Source of the DNA: Capitulum mitella
Lineage: Eukaryota; Arthropoda; Thecostraca; Pollicipedomorpha; Pollicipedidae
Assembly (NCBI GenBank): GCA_030062745.1
Contig: CP099839.1
Span: 10,414,118 to 10,478,117 of the forward strand
Direction of reading: 5' to 3'
DNA length: 64,000 nt
Under the pieces are notes generated by a model. The model did not search any database and was not told the origin of the DNA. It saw nothing but the letters and a program-made list of their open reading frames with translations. Both the position numbers and the translations under genes were made by a program. Shown here piece after piece: positions 33,106 to 45,220 of the stretch (position 1 is its first letter; each line of letters begins with the position of its first letter).

Positions 33106-34917
33106 GACGCTATCTCGAAATGAGCGCCGATTCTGAGCGTGCGGTTGATTAGGCTGGTTCCGTGCCCATACTACCGCCGCACAGAGCTTGGCGGCGACTG
33201 AAGCTGCCCTGTGTCGTCCACAGCCCGAGGAGTGTCACCTGCTGGTAACAGCGCTGAACAAACAGGGACATGCATGCGTGACTCAGGCTTCTGAAAGAGG
33301 CATTGGGAAAACTGAAGAGAGTCGTAGGCGGCGGACGAGCAAACGGATCGGTGGCAGTACAGTTTGCTGATTGGACCGACACAAGCCTTGAGATCTTTGC
33401 GCAGCGTTCAACAAAGGCATGAGTGGTCGAACTGCTGCACATCAAACACTACTTTCCCGATGCATTTGATCATGTTCGTGGTTCCATGAAGCCAATTTTC
33501 ACTTTTGCTTCGCACTGCAGCTTTGCTAAAGATAAATGATTATAAAACTGCTGCCAGAATCCAAATGGAAGTGAGTCCAATTATATGCAAAACAGTCTGC
33601 TCATCAGGCAAAATGGTGTGAGATGACCAATAAGCGCTGACAGAACACGTCAATGGCATAACATCAAGTTGAAATGAGATACAAATGTAAATACAATAAC
33701 AAGGAGCAAAGCTTAAACACGTATCAATGCACTTGAAGCATTTCGGCCATTTTCGTATAGCTAAAAGTGGCTAAGAATGTACATAAAGGAGGGGAGATCT
33801 GCGAGAATGCAGCTACGTTTTTAAGAACAGTTATGTATACATATACAAAGGATACATGGCAAACCAATCAATCTGAAACTTTAAATGGTACGTAGCAGGA
33901 GCAGTAGGTAACAGCCACGTTGTTAATTCTCTTTGAATGGGTCTGAAAATATAGTTACCTTCGGACCCTCTCGCCCCCGTAGTTAATCCATCTGAAACGG
34001 CATGACAACAGGGTGATGGGATACGTGCAGGCACCTTCCACCAGAGCAATGAGTGGCATACTTCGGTCAATTGCGCCCTTGCAGGTTTTGGTTTTGCGAA
34101 ACTATGATTAATGATTATATAGCGGGCTCCTAATTTCATACTGGCGTCGACGAGAGACGATGATGATGATGATGATGATGAACTGAATGCGGCGATAGCA
34201 GTCAAGAAAGTCGTCAATAATTTTATAAGGGAGGTCGATAGGGAAAAGAACACGCCATAAAACAAACATATACGTTTGGCCAAAGAACGGTCGGCCTTCA
34301 GAAGACAAAACGGTCCTGCGGGGTAACTAAATTTCGTTGATCCACCTCAGCTACACCACGGACCTCAGCCGGTACTGAAGTGACCCCGGATGGGTCAGCC
34401 CGCCGGCGGTACGGTGCCGGACCGTCGACCGGTCACTGGCAGCGGAGGTTGCGCTGTTCGGCCGCGACCTGGCTCGGTCAGGGCGGTGAAGGACGGGACG
34501 CACCGCCGAGGGAGCGCGTTCGCTGTGCCCGCTGGCGCCAGGCGCCGCCGCCGTCCGGCATAGGGCGCCGCGTGGATGGACGCGATACGGGGCTGCACGA
34601 CCAAGGGCGCGTGGTTCCACGACACTCGCTCATTTACAACGAACAGACTCGGGGAGTACGCTCTTATATTGATACGGCACAGACTGCGAGGACAGTGGGA
34701 AGCAGCTTCCAGGCCGGAACACGCGGGCATTGCATTCAGCTCCACAGCCGAAAGTCCCGAAATGTATGAGAACTGCTCGACTCGGGGAGTGACGGTCGGC
34801 GCAGTGTGGCGAAGATGCACGGCTCAGGCGTGGTCGGAGATGCGTGACGCGTGACTAGTGAACAGCGACGGTTCAGATGCTACCGACCGCCGACGGCCGG
34901 GCTATCTCCGTGCGCAG
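33106..34917. other. No gene recognised
   Basis: Contains a (GAT)n microsatellite at 34159-34181 and a moderately GC-rich stretch at 34.37-34.87 kb with open frames on both strands and no recognisable motif. Confidence 0.4.
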
Positions 34918-35099
34918 TCACGCTCTGCGCCGGGTCCCGATCCTCTGGGGCAGGTGCTCCAGCCGCGGGCGGTCAGGCACTTCCCGGTCGGGAGCGCCAA
35001 GGTCGGCTTGCAGTCTGGGCAGCTCCTCAGTGTTGCCCCTCGGCGTTCTGACGAACAGTAAGAGGTCGGCCGGGATCGGCACCTGATGCGCTTGACACA
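34918..35099 (-). CDS. Candidate terminal exon, unknown protein
   Basis: On the minus strand a good acceptor (TTTCGATTATCTGCAG|) opens a frame reading CQAHQVPIPADLLLFVRTP, then an acidic/basic Pro-rich tail ending GTRRRA-TGA. Composition is protein-like, but no family match or upstream exon is recognised. Confidence 0.22.
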
Positions 35100-35433
35100 C
35101 TGCAGATAATCGAAATACCAGCGAAGCGATCACTCGCTCCCGTGGAAGAACGCTCCGAGGCAGGGCGCAGATGATTTGGCCAGCCGTCTTTGTAGTGATT
35201 AAGCTACTGTTGAGGCATGACAAGGGCACTGGTGAATGTTTTTACGTTGGCAATGATTGCTATTTGAGACTAAGAACAACGCATGGCATCTCAGACATAC
35301 TGAGACCTTGAAGCCATTCAGTGGGTATGATCTTTTGGCTTCCCCAAACGCCCTTGTCTCGCGGACGACGAGTCGTGCCGGACACATCCTCGATCGAATC
35401 AAATGCTCAAAACGCGCTGCGAAACCGCAAACC

Positions 35434-35505
35434 AGGGGATATCCGGATTTGAACCGGAGACCTCTCGATCTGCAGTCGAATGCTCTACCACTGAGCTACA
35501 CCCCC
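35434..35505 (-). tRNA. tRNA-Cys (GCA), copy 1
   Basis: A 72-nt cloverleaf on the minus strand: acceptor GGGGGTG paired with TATCCCC, D-arm/A box TAGCTCAGTGG, anticodon loop CTGCAGA giving GCA, T-arm/B box GGTTCAAATCC, discriminator T. The T-stem pairs fully. No intron is present and CCA is not encoded. A pol III TTTT stop lies in GCGTTTTGAG about 25 bp downstream on the coding strand. Confidence 0.93.
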
Positions 35506-35879
35506 GCGTTGTCACGTTTTGCAAAAATATGCAAGGGCATCAGAATAATGGGATCAGTTTCCATCCGCCAATTCGTTGCATAAATCGACAAATATAAACC
35601 TGACTTGGCACTTGGCATCCAATGCTGCTGCACAGCAATGCCGCCGGTGACTCAGGAAACAGGTGAACGGCTTCTCTCGTTGTATGGTTGCAAAGGAGGG
35701 ACGGATCCAGGGGGGGAGCGGGGCGACGCTTCCTCTTTGTCTTCAAGGGGAGGGCGAAGCGTCTTCGCCCGCTCCCTTGGCATTATGGCATCCTCGTTCG
35801 CCGAAGGAGGGTAAGAGCGCCAAATGCAAAGCCCTCAGCTGCCGAAGGCGGCGATGCAGTATGGGCGTTACTATGATGA

Positions 35880-37160
35880 AGCATAGGTGCCCGTTATTTG
35901 AAACGCATCCCTGTGACACCAGGGAGACACCTCGGGGATAATGTACGGGCACCCTGTTGGCCAGAAAAGCGGCCCGTGGCAGCAGTAAGGAGCCCCTGTG
36001 ATGGAGTATGGACGCCCTGTCGTTCGAAAGTCGTCCCTTGAAACCAAGAGGACACCACTGGGAAGGGGTATGAGTGGTTCGCCGTTCAAAATGTGCCAGT
36101 GTGAAACCAAGGATGCGCCCGTGTGCGAATAGGCTTCCTGTCGTTCCAAAGATCCATGTAACATCAGTAGGGCGCCATGTGATGGTTATGGTCAATCTGT
36201 CGATCAAAAGTCGTCTCTGTGACTTAGGAGGCTACTAGGGTAAGGAGCCGCCCCTGTGACAGAGGTTGGTTGCGCTGTCATTCAAAAGGCGCTCCTGTGG
36301 CATCAAAGCGGTGCCTCTGCAATAAAATATAGGAGCCCTGTCGTTGAGCTCCTTGACGCCAATGAGACGCCCATGGGATGGAGTGGGGGTACCTTCGCGG
36401 CTCAAGAGGTGCCCATATGACATCAAGGATGCGCCCCTGTGACGGAGCATGGGTTACTTGTTGTTCGAAAGGCATGTGACACCAAGAGGGCTCTCCTGTT
36501 TTGGTTTATGGTCAACCTGTCGATCCAAAGGCACCCCTGCGGCACTGAGACGCCGCCGCAGCGGCGGATTATCGGTCTGTTGTCAGTAAAAATAATGGCC
36601 CTGTGACACCAAGGAAGCGTTTCTGTTATAGAGCATGGGCGCCATGTCGTTCAAAAGGCACCCCTTGACAACAAGCAGGCGTCCATGTGATGGAGTATAG
36701 GCGTCCTGTCGTCCAAAAGGCGCCCCTTCACACCAAAGACTCCCATGTGATGAGGTATGTGTGGTCTATCGTTCAAAAGGCGCTGCTGTGATACCAAGAA
36801 GGCACCCCTGTGGTGAAATTTGGGCGCCCTGTGATTCAAAAGGCGGCCATTAGACACAAAGGCACCTGGTTTAGGACCACGACACCTTATTTTTCAAAAA
36901 AGCGCAATAGCAACAGCGAGGTGGCACCAACGTTTTAGTAATGGGCTCCCTTTTGTTAAAATGGGCCCCTTGTGACGCAGGGGCGCCGAGCCAGACCTTA
37001 CGATCAGATTGGTGCGTTATTAAATTTTTCACGAACGAACTTCGCGCGTGGACGCAAAGGCACCCTATCGTTAAATAGCGCACTTGTGACATCGTGCGCA
37101 CCTGTGACAGTACGCGGTTACCGATCTGTTAAATAGGCTCCCTTGTAACATCAAGGAAAC
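35880..37160. repeat. ~60-bp minisatellite, about twenty diverged units
   Basis: The repeating theme is CCCTGTCGTTCAAAAGGCGC, then CCCTGTGACACCAAGGAGGC and GCCCCTGTGATGGAGTATGG, giving units of about 60 bp that differ by substitutions and small indels. Units become more degenerate beyond 36.85 kb. The open frames over it are repeat-derived and non-coding. Confidence 0.8.
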
Positions 37161-38848
37161 GGCCACAATACAGCATATGTATAATGTAATATGGATATCC
37201 GTTTGCAAACGCGCACGAGTTTAAACATTTAAACATTAAACAAGCCCTCGTGAGTCGTTTTGACACCGCTCATCATCAGAGTTAAAAACGTACTAGATCA
37301 ATCCAGCGGATCTCACCGTTCGATCCAATCCGCCGGATTGGATCTGGACTGGATTGACAGATCTGTTCAAAATGTGGGTTTGGATCAGATTTGGGTTTGA
37401 GGTTTCACGAACTTATAGTATTTAAGTAACTGACAGAACATGACTAAAAACTATGTTAAGACAAGACAAGCTTCAGTCTGAAATTAAGCATTTGACAGCA
37501 AAGCTCATCTTAAGTGCGATCAAAAACATCTGTGTATGATATTTCGGCCACAGTCAGTTCTTGGAAATGGGGTCAGGAATAGTGTAGGAACAAGGGAATG
37601 GGGTAATGGAATGCAAAGGCTGCCCACGACTTGTGCAAAATTTATTACTAACCTAATTGTATTGCACTGACAGAGAGGCTAAAACTGCATCTCCCATCCC
37701 CGTACCCCCCCCCCTCCCCGACCGCTTTAGAAGATTTTTATATTTTGGGGACTGATGATTACGGCTCTGACAAATCAGCTTCAAAAGTGTTCAGACCATG
37801 TTATGGGGTCTGAACACACATTAGTTTAACTGGATTAGTTTAATTCTAACAAAGCTGCCCCATGCTAATGTGGGCGAGACAGTTGGTTGAGATCGATGGA
37901 GACAGAGTATGAGAGACGAAGACTGACGGACACTTGACAACTGATCACCGACCATGATGGAATACGAAAACACTTCTCAGTTGTCTAATCCGGGAAAGCG
38001 AAAACAGGAGCACGAGGCAGACTCTGCTTAGGTAGCCGAATGAAAGGAAATAAGTTTCCAATTACGGTGGAAAAGCCGTCTGATTTCAAACGCCCAGAGC
38101 GTTTTAGGCCGTACGATAGGCGGTTGTCAAACAAGGCATTCTTTCGAGCACGAAGTGCGAGGTCGTAGAGGGGTACTAAACGGCCGAAGGCCGTCTGTTT
38201 CCGTGTGAGCGCGCAGCGCGATTGTAGAGCAGTGTTGGGGAGGAAGCTCGATTACCCGTTAAGCTGCAATCGCACTGAAACGCGCAGCGCGATTGTTAAA
38301 TGGTGGTGTCGTGTGCTGGCGCCAGAATTTCAGGGAGACAAATCTGCCGAGGTTTGTTGGAAGAAACAAAAATCGTCTGTTCGAGATGAAGCGTTCAGCG
38401 TGATCGTGGGACAGTCCCGGCTTCAGTTCGGTCAGAATTTCGGCAGGCTTTTGATTGGAATGGAAATTTCGATCGGGCAGAGATTTAAATACGCGGCGCG
38501 GCAAACGACGTGCAAAACGGTCGGTGTGTCAGATGAACCTTTGCATCTTGTGGCATATGTGGTCACATAGGGAGGACAGTGCGGTGGGGCGGGGACGGAG
38601 GCGGAAGCCAGCCGGGACGGTTTCGCACGAACGTTCAAGGTGGCGTAAACATCCAAGGACGCTCTTCTGCTGTTCAAAAGAAAATCGTTCAGCCAAATCT
38701 ACGGTGCGGACGAATGTGAGGCGCGAGGACCTAGCCGGGAAGGGCAGCCACAGGCCGGCGGCTCCCGCTAGTTTTTATAAATTGGCTTCGTTGATCTGGA
38801 CAATGTCACCGAGAACGCCTGCAGTGCTAAATATTCTGTAAATAGGCT
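37161..38848. other. No gene recognised; one near-perfect hairpin
   Basis: The only structure is an inverted repeat at 37322-37344: 10-bp arms GATCCAATCC and GGATTGGATC around GCC. It lies within a patch of GGATT/GGATC words that could be a transposon end. No coding exon is recognised. Confidence 0.4.
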
Positions 38849-38852
38849 TTAA

Positions 38853-40063
38853 CCCTATTCCCGGAGGGCTAGACGGTATGGCCGATTCCCGGCAGGGGGG
38901 GGCGGATTCGGCCCCCCCCTGAGATCTCGAGAACTACTTATCCGATTTCATCGCAACAAACGGCAATCGATTTGCCGTGACGTGAACTACATTTTGATAA
39001 AAAGAAATTTTCAAAATTTTGAAATTTGTGGATACAGGGGGGCAAAAATGTCAAAATGGGGGGTACTTTTTGACTTCTTATAACTCCGTTGTTTATGGAC
39101 CGATTTCGATGAAACTGGCATCAATCGAGAGATTATGGATAGGGCTTTTACCATGGGTATACAAATTTGAAATTTTGAGAAAATTCATGGGCGTTCACAG
39201 GGTTTCAAAAATAAGGGGATTAGTTTTCCAATAACGGAATGAACAAAAGAGGCCAAAACACTTTTTTAGTTTCTGCTAGTCATGTTATGCTAAAGAAGTA
39301 CAAATCGCATTACAATGTTTGTATAATGTTAGCATAGGCGGTGCCAGGAACATAAAAAAGGGGGAACTGTCATGGTCACACGTTTCTCAGATCAACTTGT
39401 GACCTTTGACCTTAAATGACCTCCAGTGACCTTGGGGTCACCTGGAATGATGTCGTGTGCATTCAATATTATCTGTAAACGTTTTTAATCGATTAAATTT
39501 ACTCTATTCCAAAAAATTCATTTTTTGGCTTTTGCGATAAAGGGTACGTGCACTGACATTTTAGGTCATAGCTCCGTGACCTGACCTGATATCAAGCTGA
39601 AACTTGGTACACAAGTAGAGGGCATTTTTCTACGTCATATATATTCCGGGTTTGGCATTTGAAAAAACGGCGCCGAAATTATTGCGAAAAAACAAATTTT
39701 GACTTTTGACCTTGACCTGACCTTGTAAAGTGACCTCAGATAAAGAAAATTACATATGCACATTGCCCAACTATTTAGCTATATATTCATATAAAGTTTT
39801 AAGTTCTATCTTAAAAACTCTGTTTTTGGCAGACATTTTCCTTTTACCCTCAACATGGCCAAAAATGACCTGAGGTGCCTCCCAAAAACGTTGTCTGGCT
39901 CCGCCCCTGAGCAAAATAGAATTTCGAAATTTTGTCACGGCGCGTAGAAGGAATAGCTAGGAGAAGTGACCAAGTTTCGTGAAGTTGCGTCAAAAAGCCT
40001 GGAATTGGCAAGCAAAAAACCCGAGGGGGGGCGGATTCCGCCCCCCCCCTGCCGGGAATAGGG
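38853..40063. mobile_element. piggyBac-like non-autonomous element flanked by TTAA
   Basis: The sequence reads TTAA|CCCTATTCCCGG at the left and CCGGGAATAGGG|TTAA at the right: a perfect 12-bp inverted end starting CCC with a TTAA duplication, the hallmark of the piggyBac superfamily. Inside each end is a GGGGGGGCGGATTC(C/G)G then C-run hairpin; the left end has about 26 extra bases before it. The 1.2-kb interior is non-coding and holds several TGACCTTTGACCTT-like words. No transposase is visible, so mobility would need one in trans. Confidence 0.75.
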
Positions 40064-40749
40064 TTAAAAAGGTGACATTTCAGCAAATGTAACTGATTAA
40101 AAGCCAGTCTGTAGTCATTCGGCAATGATGACGCAACACGATCTTGCGTCGGTCAGTGCACCCAAACGTGCGTTGGGTACATTGAACCCCTTCGCTGTTT
40201 CTGCGCAGCGTCACCCAGCAGTTGCAAATAGGACACAGTCGAATAGAACACACGGTAATATGGCGAAAAATCCTTGTCGTCCTCCATAAGCGCAGTCTTC
40301 AGACAATGTACAGTACAAATTGGCTTCCAGAAGTACAGGTTACAGCTTGGTTATCTCAGTTCAGAGCACGTGTTAACGTAGAACGTTTCCTTTGAGCACC
40401 GAGCCCGAATATCGAGGTCATGACGGAGCAATCTAAAGCTTGCTTCTGTGGAACAACGCATCACGGCTGGGTAAGATCGGGCCGGGCATCTTGGGATTGG
40501 TCAAGTTAGTGTTCAGGGAGATGGATCCGCTATGCATGGAAAGTGTGTTACTTTCTACTTACATTTACAATATTGGGGGACAAGAACTCGCGGTGCGACA
40601 GACATGTTAAGACCTTTAAAGACACCCCGCGAGTACTGTTTATTTGGTTCCCCATCCGCCCTGCGTCGAGGACAAGATGTCAAGCCAAAGGTGCTGGAGC
40701 ATTCTAGATCGAATGGAACACTCAAAACGCCTTGCAACACCGACCAGCC

Positions 40750-40821
40750 AGGGGGTACCTGGATTTGAACCGGGGACCTCTCGATCTGCAGTCGAATGCT
40801 CTACCACTGAGCTATACCCCC
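40750..40821 (-). tRNA. tRNA-Cys (GCA), copy 2
   Basis: A 72-nt cloverleaf on the minus strand: acceptor GGGGGTA/TACCCCC fully paired, A box TAGCTCAGTGG, anticodon loop CTGCAGA (GCA), B box GGTTCAAATCC. One mismatch lies in the T-stem (C opposite A), unlike copy 1. About 110 bp beyond its 3' end resembles the same flank of copy 1, including the GCGTTTTGAG terminator. Confidence 0.9.
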
Positions 40822-40997
40822 GACGATTGCAACGGTCCGAGAAGAGTTACCGCAATGTTCCACATTGGAACTGATGCACCAGCCTTCTGGTTTCAATATG
40901 GCGACGTGCTAAAGGGACCATCCGTAAACTGTGTAACTAATTTTAAGTGTTTTTTTTTTACTTCCCACCTCTTTTTAGCGTTTCAGAAAGACCAACA

Positions 40998-41090
40998 TTT
41001 TATTTATATATTTATATTTATATTTTAATATATTTATATAAATATATATTTATATATAAATATATATTTATATTTATATACCTTCAAATC
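40998..41090. repeat. AT-rich TATATTTATATTT low-complexity tract
   Basis: Imperfect TATATTTATA repeats of about 90 bp, non-coding. Confidence 0.9.
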
Positions 41091-41889
41091 TGTGGAACCA
41101 GCCAATCCCCCTTCCCTGTACACATACACTGCTTTTCTTTCCGACAAGTTTCTTATTTCTTCCCGATATAAATAATGATGCATATCATGGCATAATATTT
41201 TGCACTAATTCCTGTACCCATTAATGCAGGGGCGTCGATTTCTGTAAATGATGAGGGCCGAGCCGAGCCCGGCAACCCAGTCTGCTCCCAAATGTGGGTC
41301 TCTCAACGGATTTAAACCACTTATTTTGGCCCACGGAAATTTACAAGATTTTTGTTATTTTTATGTGTTTATGTTTGTATATTTATCATACGCAAAATTA
41401 CGTTTGTCCCCATGTATGTAGATGTATGTGGACAGAAGACAGATATACAGATATATCACTTCAGACTTATTCTTTGCTTTCTGCTTATTTGTGATTTATT
41501 TCGGCCGCTATTTTTGTTGTTAGTAATCATTTCCCCTTAAAACCGGCAGAAAACGTTGGAAGGGGCCTAAACCAACATTTTGGTGGGCCCAAACCAACAT
41601 TGGGTGGGCTATGGTCCTCTCAAAAGAATGCGAATCAACATTCCTGCATTAATGGGAAGGCATGAGTACCCTTCCATGCCCGCGGGGCCCAGTCACGTTA
41701 AATATCATGGTTTCTACACTACTTCAAGAATCACTTCGGGTCACACCACTCCCCACTGTTCTTTTTTTTCTAAATCTACTTCTGCTCCCACCACCGATGA
41801 CAGTCAGCGATGGGCCTCGCGAAACGGGCAAACAGGTACCAGGCTAGTAACGCCGTCCGGTTCGCGAGGAATACCTCAGCTAATGTAAA

Positions 41890-42365
41890 CACAAGGTTGC
41901 CACACGGGCTCCATGTGGGCTGCCCATCATTTCCACATGGGCCCCGCCTGGCTTTGGTAGTGGTCTCCCCATGGGACTCTCATGTGGGTTTTTGGTCATT
42001 GGTCATTGGGAGATCAAGCACACTTTTCAGAACGAGTCAGAAGAGAGTTCACTCTGGATTTGTAAAGCTGATTTTGCAGCATTTCTTTACTGGACTTCAT
42101 GGGTGTAGGATCATCCAGAAAAAGTGAGTGGGGGCGAAGACGTTTTTCCCACTGGGCTAATGTTAAATGTCCCCGAAGTGGGGGCCATGGCGTCCCTGCC
42201 CATTCCCTGTTCCTACACCCATATGGACTATGACTGCATGCAGCCCATGTGTCTACCGTTCCCATCCCATATGGGGCCCACATGGGGTGCCCAACTGTAA
42301 CACACGTGGGCCCATCTTGCCCGTGTAAAACTCACATGGGGCCCATAGGGGCATGTTGGCTGGGA
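41890..42365. repeat. Two clusters of palindromic CACATGGGCCC-type repeats
   Basis: Clusters at about 41895-42000 and 42235-42365 are built of short inverted words such as CCCACATGGGGCCC, CCATATGGGG and ACACGTGGGCCC. They flank about 240 bp of unrelated sequence. This may be the two ends of one non-autonomous element with palindrome-rich subterminal repeats, but I could not define tips or a target duplication. Confidence 0.5.
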
Positions 42366-42927
42366 CCACGCTCGGATATGAACTGGATTAAGTTAAAAAA
42401 GGCGCAAATTAAAAAAAAAGAAAAAACACAAATTGGTAGGTATTCGTAGCTATTTGTAGGTATTCGTATTGGCAGGTATTCGTGAACGATAACGGTTCAT
42501 TTCGATCTTCATTACTAAATCAATCAAGACTTCATCTGGAGAGGCTAGCTGATAGGGAAAGGATGCTCATTGTAATTCTTCAGCTGAAAATTCATATGAC
42601 GTGACTCTACAGCAATAAAAGAATACTGACCGACGGTAACTCCCCTTGTTTTTATCTTTTAGGCATAACTCGGACTCGGACTCATATTCAGGTGCTGTCT
42701 TCCCGGGCTCGAACGCGAATTCAACTTTGAAAGAATGTCTCATTCACCTCCGTGCTAAGAACCCTCGTTCAAACTTCCGTCTTCACAAACCCGCGAAAAA
42801 TCCGCTCTGCGCCTGGACTGTCTGAAGTCTTGTACCATCTTTGGCTGTTAGGATTATGTGGTCTCCTGGTCCCCTTGCACGACGTGATTCGAGTCCATAG
42901 CGACTCGGTTAGTATGGTATCTCCACA

Positions 42928-43050
42928 GGGACGCAGCCGGGATTCTCTTAAGGGAGGGGGGAGGGCGGAGCTCAGTGGGAACTGAAATCATACGAAAACC
43001 GCCTGTCAGGAAGACGATGTGCGATGGTTTTCACAAAAAGCGAGCCTAAG
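42928..43050. repeat. Dispersed repeat, copy 2 (partner at 20.60 kb)
   Basis: Same order of words as 20601-20718: CGCAGCCGGGATT, G-run, GGAGCTCAGTGG, GAACTGAAATCATACGAAAA, CCGCCTGTC and GATGGTTTTCAC. Confidence 0.6.
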
Positions 43051-43804
43051 GAGCAGGAGGACCGGGCCCCCTTGTCCCCCTTGGCCCCCTTGGCTGTGCT
43101 TGTGATTTCCACACCTCGATCTATACCTTAAAATGTAGCAAAATTGGGTAAATCATTCCCTGGACGTAGGCACTGCAAGAATGGGATTCATGACGGAGCC
43201 CGAAAAGGAAAACGTATAGGTGCTACATTGTTCTCGTCCTTGTCTTGGAATCATGTACCTCAACCGTTCAGACTCAAAATATGCGTATGTATGAGATGTA
43301 TTCACGGAATTACTTGCGGTAATCGAGGAAGACATAATGACATGACAACGTACAGTTACACTCAAATGCATGACAGACTGGCAGATTGCAAATGACATAT
43401 TAAAAAATGATTGAAAAATATTTGATTCGCCAAGGTATCCTATACGTTTCTCAGCAGACAGAAGAAATGACGCAAAACGTTCCGATTTAACGAACTATCT
43501 CGACGGTTTTTAAACAAGTAAAGACAAAACTGGACAACACAAATAATGTAAAAAAAACGTCAGCACAGTACTGCCGACAGTACCGACAGGCAGGGGCACG
43601 GGAACTCCTCTTCAATTGGGGATAGGGTTAATGTTAAGTTTCAAAAAAATTGGAGGGCTAAAGCCCCAGGTCCCATGGCCCCGTGCCTATGCCGACAGTA
43701 CTACCGATGAGTCACAGGACACCATCACGGCCCGATAAAAAAACAAACACTTTCCGAGGCCGCGACTGACTCCCAGCCCTGTTAGCCGGGTGACGTCAGA
43801 GGCC

Positions 43805-45126
43805 TCAGGCCTGCGTCGGCAGCTCGGCAGCCGGCTGGGTGCTGCTCCAGATGGTCCTGATGAGCGCCATCATGTTCTCCCGCGAGTACGGGCAGCCGGC
43901 GGCGAAGGCCAGCTCGCAGGACTTGGCGCCTCGTAGCTTGCCCAGCCAGCCGGCCGCCTTGTATGGCACCTTGGAGGCCCGCTGCGGCTTGGTGAAGTCC
44001 TTGAGGTCTCTGTGGACATACGGTGTCATTTGTCAGAGACATCGGGAAAGGAAGAGGAAATTTTCCTCAGGTCGCGAGACGATCTGCTTCGACTTTTCAT
44101 TGTCATTTGCTTAAGGTTTTTGAGCAAATACTCGAACTTGAAATAATACAAAACTGAGGTGTGTGCAAAAAACTTCAACGTCTCAAAACGACGTCGACTG
44201 GGAGTAGGTACCTTACGTGATGTTCTGTTACCAAATACCCATTGTCTTAAAAGTATCATTGGCTGGCAAGACTAGCTCTGTTAGTCAAAAATAAGGGCAA
44301 TCTCGATTTTCACCATCTGCATAGCGGCTGCCTCCGCGTCTGAAGCTCACCCGAGGAACGACAGCACGAGCTTCTCGTCCTCGTCGATGCGACCCTCAGC
44401 CGCCTCCAGCAGGCAGATGAGCTTGCGCGCGCAGCCGGCCTGGTCGTTGGTGCTGACCATCTCCCACATGTTGGACTCCTCCTCGTCCTCGAGCTCGTCC
44501 AGAGCCAGGTCGCGGCGACCGCGGTACCTGCGCCAAACGCAGCGATCGGCGCGACCGCGGTCACTGGCGTGTCGCGAGGGCGACAGTCGGGGACACATAG
44601 GCGCCCGCGCTGTACGCCTCGGAAATAACAGACCACGTCAAAGGCCGCAGTGAACTGAGTCCCTGCAGACCAGTGACAGTGAAGAGACGGCTAGATGCGA
44701 AACTGATTTAGAATCGTTCCAGAAAACTGGCAAATTGAAAGGCAGGCAAAGATATAACCGTTCCGTTTCCACGATGCGTTTCGGTGCCGACTGTTATCTA
44801 CAGAGCACAACTTCGAGGAGAGAACCGTCAGAGGCTCCGACGATCAGAATCAGCCGCGCCCGGCCGGTGGGTCGGATGGCGCCCGCCTGTCATCGCCCGG
44901 TGCCGTCTCACCTGCGGCCGCGGCCGCGCCGGCCCCTGCCCCTGCCGCCGCGCCTCGAGAGGAACGCCGCCCCGATGCCGAGCGCGCCGATCCCGAGCAC
45001 GGCGGCGGCGCCCAACGCCACGGCGGCGGCCACGCCGGCGCCGGCCGTGCCCACCACGAACGTGGCGCGGCCGGCGTCCAGCACGCAGGCCAGCAGGAGA
45101 CTGAGGACAAGGTACCCGGACCGCAT
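43805..45126 (-). CDS. Small secreted four-cysteine protein, paralog A
   Basis: Three exons on the minus strand, 45126-44912, 44527-44351 and 44009-43805, joined by GT/AG introns in phase 2, give 198 residues. Residues 1-20 (MRSGYLVLSLLLACVLDAG) are a clear signal peptide. Residues 22-55 are hydrophobic and Gly/Ala-rich. Residues 57-77 are an Arg/Gly-rich basic tract, which could be a proteolytic cleavage region. The rest is a compact domain with C104-x5-C110 and C162-x7-C170 plus ANDQ/TNDQAGC, YKAAGWLGK and CPYS motifs. This resembles the layout of arthropod DM4/12-type small secreted proteins, but I am not certain of the family. Function is unknown. Paralog B is 6.4 kb upstream in the same orientation. 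Confidence 0.8.
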
Positions 45127-45213
45127 GGCTGCTGTACGTCTCACTTCGTCCTGCCGGCTGCTGCTGCTGACCGCGCCGCGGAGCTGTCTGCCGGACCTCG
45201 GGCTGAGGAGGAG

Positions 45214-45220
45214 TTTTATA
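45214..45220 (-). promoter_or_regulatory. TATA box of paralog A
   Basis: TATAAAA on the minus strand, about 90 bp before the ATG at 45126, in a GC-rich setting. This spacing leaves room for a 5' UTR of about 60 nt without an intron. Confidence 0.6.

Noticed and set aside
35880-37160. CRISPR array
   Set aside because: Units are contiguous diverged tandem repeats with no constant repeat and unique-spacer pattern, and the genome is eukaryotic.
35403-41028. Peptides such as GFEPGTSRSAVECSTTELYP read at both tRNA-Cys loci
   Set aside because: They are translations of the antisense strand of tRNA-Cys, a frequent false protein in gene models.
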